Origin: an uncultured bacterium
GTDB taxonomy: Bacteria > Bacillota > Clostridia > Lachnospirales > Lachnospiraceae
NCBI GenBank assembly: GCA_947071365.1
Contig: CAMTFT010000088.1
Span: forward strand, 1-7,036
Direction: 5' to 3'
Length of the DNA stretch: 7,036 nucleotides
Shown: positions 5,083 to 7,036 of the stretch, piece by piece
Layout: each line of letters begins with the position of its first letter
How positions within the stretch are numbered: the stretch's first letter is position 1
Made by a program: the position numbers and the translations under genes
The notes under the pieces: generated by a model
Databases searched by the model: none
Seen by the model: only the letters and a program-made list of their open reading frames with translations
Told to the model about the DNA's origin: nothing

Positions 5083-6990
5083 TTAGCCGCGGGCTGAGAT
5101 GCTCCGGGAGAGCTGCTTCCTTAGGATGTCGAAGGGCGCGGGGCCTGTTTCCAGCACAAGTCTGTGAAACTCCTTCAGAGAAAACTGCTCTTTCTGCACT
5201 GCTTTCACATCATCCCTTAAATCATAAAAATTCAGGCAGCCGACGTAATATTGCAGGTAGTTGGCCGGAGACTGCAGGATACTATTGTATAAAGATTTTG
5301 CGGTTTCCGTTCCGAACCCCAGCTTTTGGAGAAAGGCGGTGACCTCCTCCAGCGTGTAGCCACGATAATGGATGCCAATGTCCAGAAGGGAAGCCAGCCC
5401 AAGGGTGAAGGAACGGTTTCTCTGGCAGAGCGCGGCATAAGACGGATCTTCATCCCAGAGGGAGTAGGCGTACATCTCGACATAGGTGGCCCACCCTTCC
5501 GTATACCCGCCTATATCCAGGATACTGCGCAAAAGATCCGGCTGCTGCGCATTGAAATATACGGACTGGTACAGATGTCCCGGATAGCCCTCGTGGGCAA
5601 GGGTCGTGAACAGCTCCAGCGTATCGTAGTTGCTGGATGGATTGATGTAAATGACATTGTTCTCGTAATCATCAATGGCAGGTGTCAGATAAAAGGCGGG
5701 GCTTAAATATTTCTGCAGTGATTTATGTACGTATTTTACATTACAGGAGACCTTTGGCAGCAGCGGGAAATCCGCTGTGATCTTCTGCTGAAGCTGTGCA
5801 AGCAGGGCCGCCGGGGACGCAGATGAAGCGGTAACGGCCGCCGGGGATGCGGATGAAGCAGTAACGGCTGCCGGAGATATCAGGGAAGCGGCAGTATCCG
5901 GGGCTGCCGAATCAGAAGCTGCATCCGGTGTCACAGACGAGTCAGCGCCGGATTCAGATGTACTGCCGGCAGAGGTCTGCGGAATCTGAGCCGCCAGTTT
6001 TTGAATGGCGGTAAAATCTTCCACCATCTGGGTTTTGACCGCTTCCTCGATCTCTTCAATAGAGCGTTTATCTCCGACCGTGCTTTTTACGAGATACCGG
6101 TAATACTCTGTACCCTCCGGATAATAGTAAAGCCCTTTGTCATTTTTTCCGGCTCCGGCAAGTGCGGCAATGCCCGCACTCAGATTCTGGTAGGCGGGGA
6201 TCACGTAACCCTCCAGGATCGACTTGTTGCGGTTTTTGTAGGATATTTTTTCATCGGCGGTCAGGTTTGAGATCTCATCGATTTTCTCGTTAAAAATTTC
6301 AATCAGATAATTCTGCTCCGGGTTTTCGATGAATTCTTCACATTGTCCGACGACATCGGCAGCGCAGGCGCGACTCATGAACAGGCCCGCATTTGCCTTG
6401 TCACGTTCAAAGGACAATATAGAGGAAAAGTAATCTGGAATCTGGGAGAGCAGTGCGAGGTAATCTTCAATATCGCCCTTTGTGCGGAAGGTGTATTCTG
6501 CCAGCAGGACGGGAAGCTGCGCCTGAATTCCCAGAGTCGGGCTCAGTGGTTCATCGTACAGCAGGTAGTCCGCTCCCTCCAGCTCCGTTGTCAGATAATC
6601 CAGAAAAATATCGCAGGTAAGCTGATGTTTCGGCGAAAGCTTTTCATAATCAAATTTTTTCAGTGTGTTCAGATAATTTTCCGTTGTCGCGCAGGCTTTT
6701 TCCCGAGAGGCTAGGCTGGCATCTCCCAGAGTGATCTCTTCTTTGTTAATGTGGAAAGAAGAAGGCTCTGCGACGGTGTAATGAAGGTTCAGGGTGTTTC
6801 CGCTCATTTCACTGCGGAAGACCTCTTCTGTGAACTTCTGAAATTTTTTGTCCTCGGAGAGAAGAAAATCCGCAGGGGATATTCCGAAAAGCCGGACTGT
6901 AAGAAAAAGCAGAAGGATGCCGAGAGCTATAATGAGAAAAACAGAAGCGCTCCGGCGCGGTGAATCTGCTGCAGCCGTGTTTTTTTTGTT
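5083..6990 (-). CDS. Membrane-anchored DUF885 zinc-peptidase-like protein (5' truncated)
   Basis: About 635 native residues of a DUF885 family protein. The apparent ATG at 7018-7020 and the first ten residues (MGSEMCIRDS) come from the adapter, so the true start lies just beyond the contig; no in-frame start precedes the anchor. Counting from that artificial Met: basic N-terminus, single membrane anchor 24-45, then a large, probably extracytoplasmic domain. The metal-site signature HEGYPGH is at 476-482 and TEGWATYVE at 507-515, where H476, H480-series neighbour H482 and E508 are the likely ligands and E477 the likely catalytic base, as in gluzincin-type peptidases. An Ala/Ser/Pro-rich linker (about 347-405) with a tandem repeat interrupts the domain. 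The physiological substrate of the family is not established; peptide or cell-wall peptide hydrolysis is inference. It heads a probable two-gene unit with spmB. Confidence 0.9.
   Translation of the reverse strand, partial: NKKNTAAADSPRRSASVFLIIALGILLLFLTVRLFGISPADFLLSEDKKFQKFTEEVFRSEMSGNTLNLHYTVAEPSSFHINKEEITLGDASLASREKACATTENYLNTLKKFDYEKLSPKHQLTCDIFLDYLTTELEGADYLLYDEPLSPTLGIQAQLPVLLAEYTFRTKGDIEDYLALLSQIPDYFSSILSFERDKANAGLFMSRACAADVVGQCEEFIENPEQNYLIEIFNEKIDEISNLTADEKISYKNRNKSILEGYVIPAYQNLSAGIAALAGAGKNDKGLYYYPEGTEYYRYLVKSTVGDKRSIEEIEEAVKTQMVEDFTAIQKLAAQIPQTSAGSTSESGADSSVTPDAASDSAAPDTAASLISPAAVTASSASPAAVTASSASPAALLAQLQQKITADFPLLPKVSCNVKYVHKSLQKYLSPAFYLTPAIDDYENNVIYINPSSNYDTLELFTTLAHEGYPGHLYQSVYFNAQQPDLLRSILDIGGYTEGWATYVEMYAYSLWDEDPSYAALCQRNRSFTLGLASLLDIGIHYRGYTLEEVTAFLQKLGFGTETAKSLYNSILQSPANYLQYYVGCLNFYDLRDDVKAVQKEQFSLKEFHRLVLETGPAPFDILRKQLSRSISARG
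5807..5878 (-). repeat. 30-bp tandem repeat in DUF885 linker
   Basis: Two 30-bp copies (5807-5836 and 5837-5866) differ at three positions, followed by a 12-base partial copy (5867-5878). They encode SPAAVTASSA twice and then SPAA, residues 382-405 of the DUF885 protein, inside a longer Ala/Ser/Pro/Thr-rich, probably disordered segment. Because the unit is ten codons, copy-number change would alter linker length without breaking the frame. Confidence 0.9.
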
Positions 6991-6991
6991 G

Positions 6992-7036
6992 CTGTCTCTT
7001 ATACACATCTCCGAGCCCACGAGACGGAGCTACATC
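6992..7036 (-). other. Nextera i7/read-2 sequencing adapter (artefact)
   Basis: Exact reverse complement of bases 2-46: mosaic end at 6992-7010, remaining read-2 adapter to 7025, index GGAGCTAC at 7026-7033, then ATC from the P7 primer. Translating it on the minus strand creates the false N-terminus MGSEMCIRDS on the DUF885 gene. Biological sequence ends at about 6991. Confidence 0.98.

Noticed and set aside
1..7036. Perfect inverted terminal repeats with Tn5 mosaic ends suggesting a composite transposon
   Set aside because: The repeats include index and P7 primer bases of an Illumina Nextera library and no transposase is present; they are adapter contamination.

Overview
The window is a 7 kb assembled contig, most likely from a spore-forming, gut-type Clostridia (Lachnospiraceae-like) bacterium sequenced from a Nextera library. 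The lineage is inferred from a SpmB spore-maturation protein, strong GGAGG-type ribosome binding sites, roughly balanced base composition and the style of the ABC exporter pair. No rRNA or other lineage marker is present. The first 46 and last 45 bases are not biological. They are the same Nextera read-2/i7 adapter in opposite orientations, so both outermost genes lack their 5' ends.

Layout. Positions 49-3473 (+) hold two translationally coupled ABC exporter half-transporters that form a textbook asymmetric heterodimer: one subunit carries the degenerate Walker B (Asp for the catalytic Glu) and the other the degenerate signature (FSIGQ). Positions 3474-3918 are intergenic. They contain a roughly 160-base imperfect palindrome that looks like a small non-autonomous mobile or REP-like element, two candidate sigma-A promoters, and a 42-bp tandem repeat directly upstream of the next gene. 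A 50-codon, very hydrophobic repeat ORF (3767-3919) runs through the repeat and ends on TAATG with that gene. Positions 3925-4509 (+) encode a DUF1622-type small membrane protein with a long Ala/Ser/Glu-rich tail. On the minus strand, 5083-6990 encodes a membrane-anchored DUF885 zinc-peptidase-like protein, followed by spmB (4484-5011).

How the parts relate. The ABC pair should act as one drug/lipid/peptide-type exporter; its substrate cannot be read from the sequence. DUF885 and spmB are probably co-transcribed (71-bp gap, no terminator seen), which places a peptidase-like protein where SpmA would be expected. The DUF1622 and spmB genes converge and overlap by 26 bp, and the only good intrinsic terminator for the plus-strand transcript lies inside the spmB coding region. 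I do not see a recognisable defence system, CRISPR array, RNA gene or toxin-antitoxin locus. The least explained part is the 3472-3925 interval.
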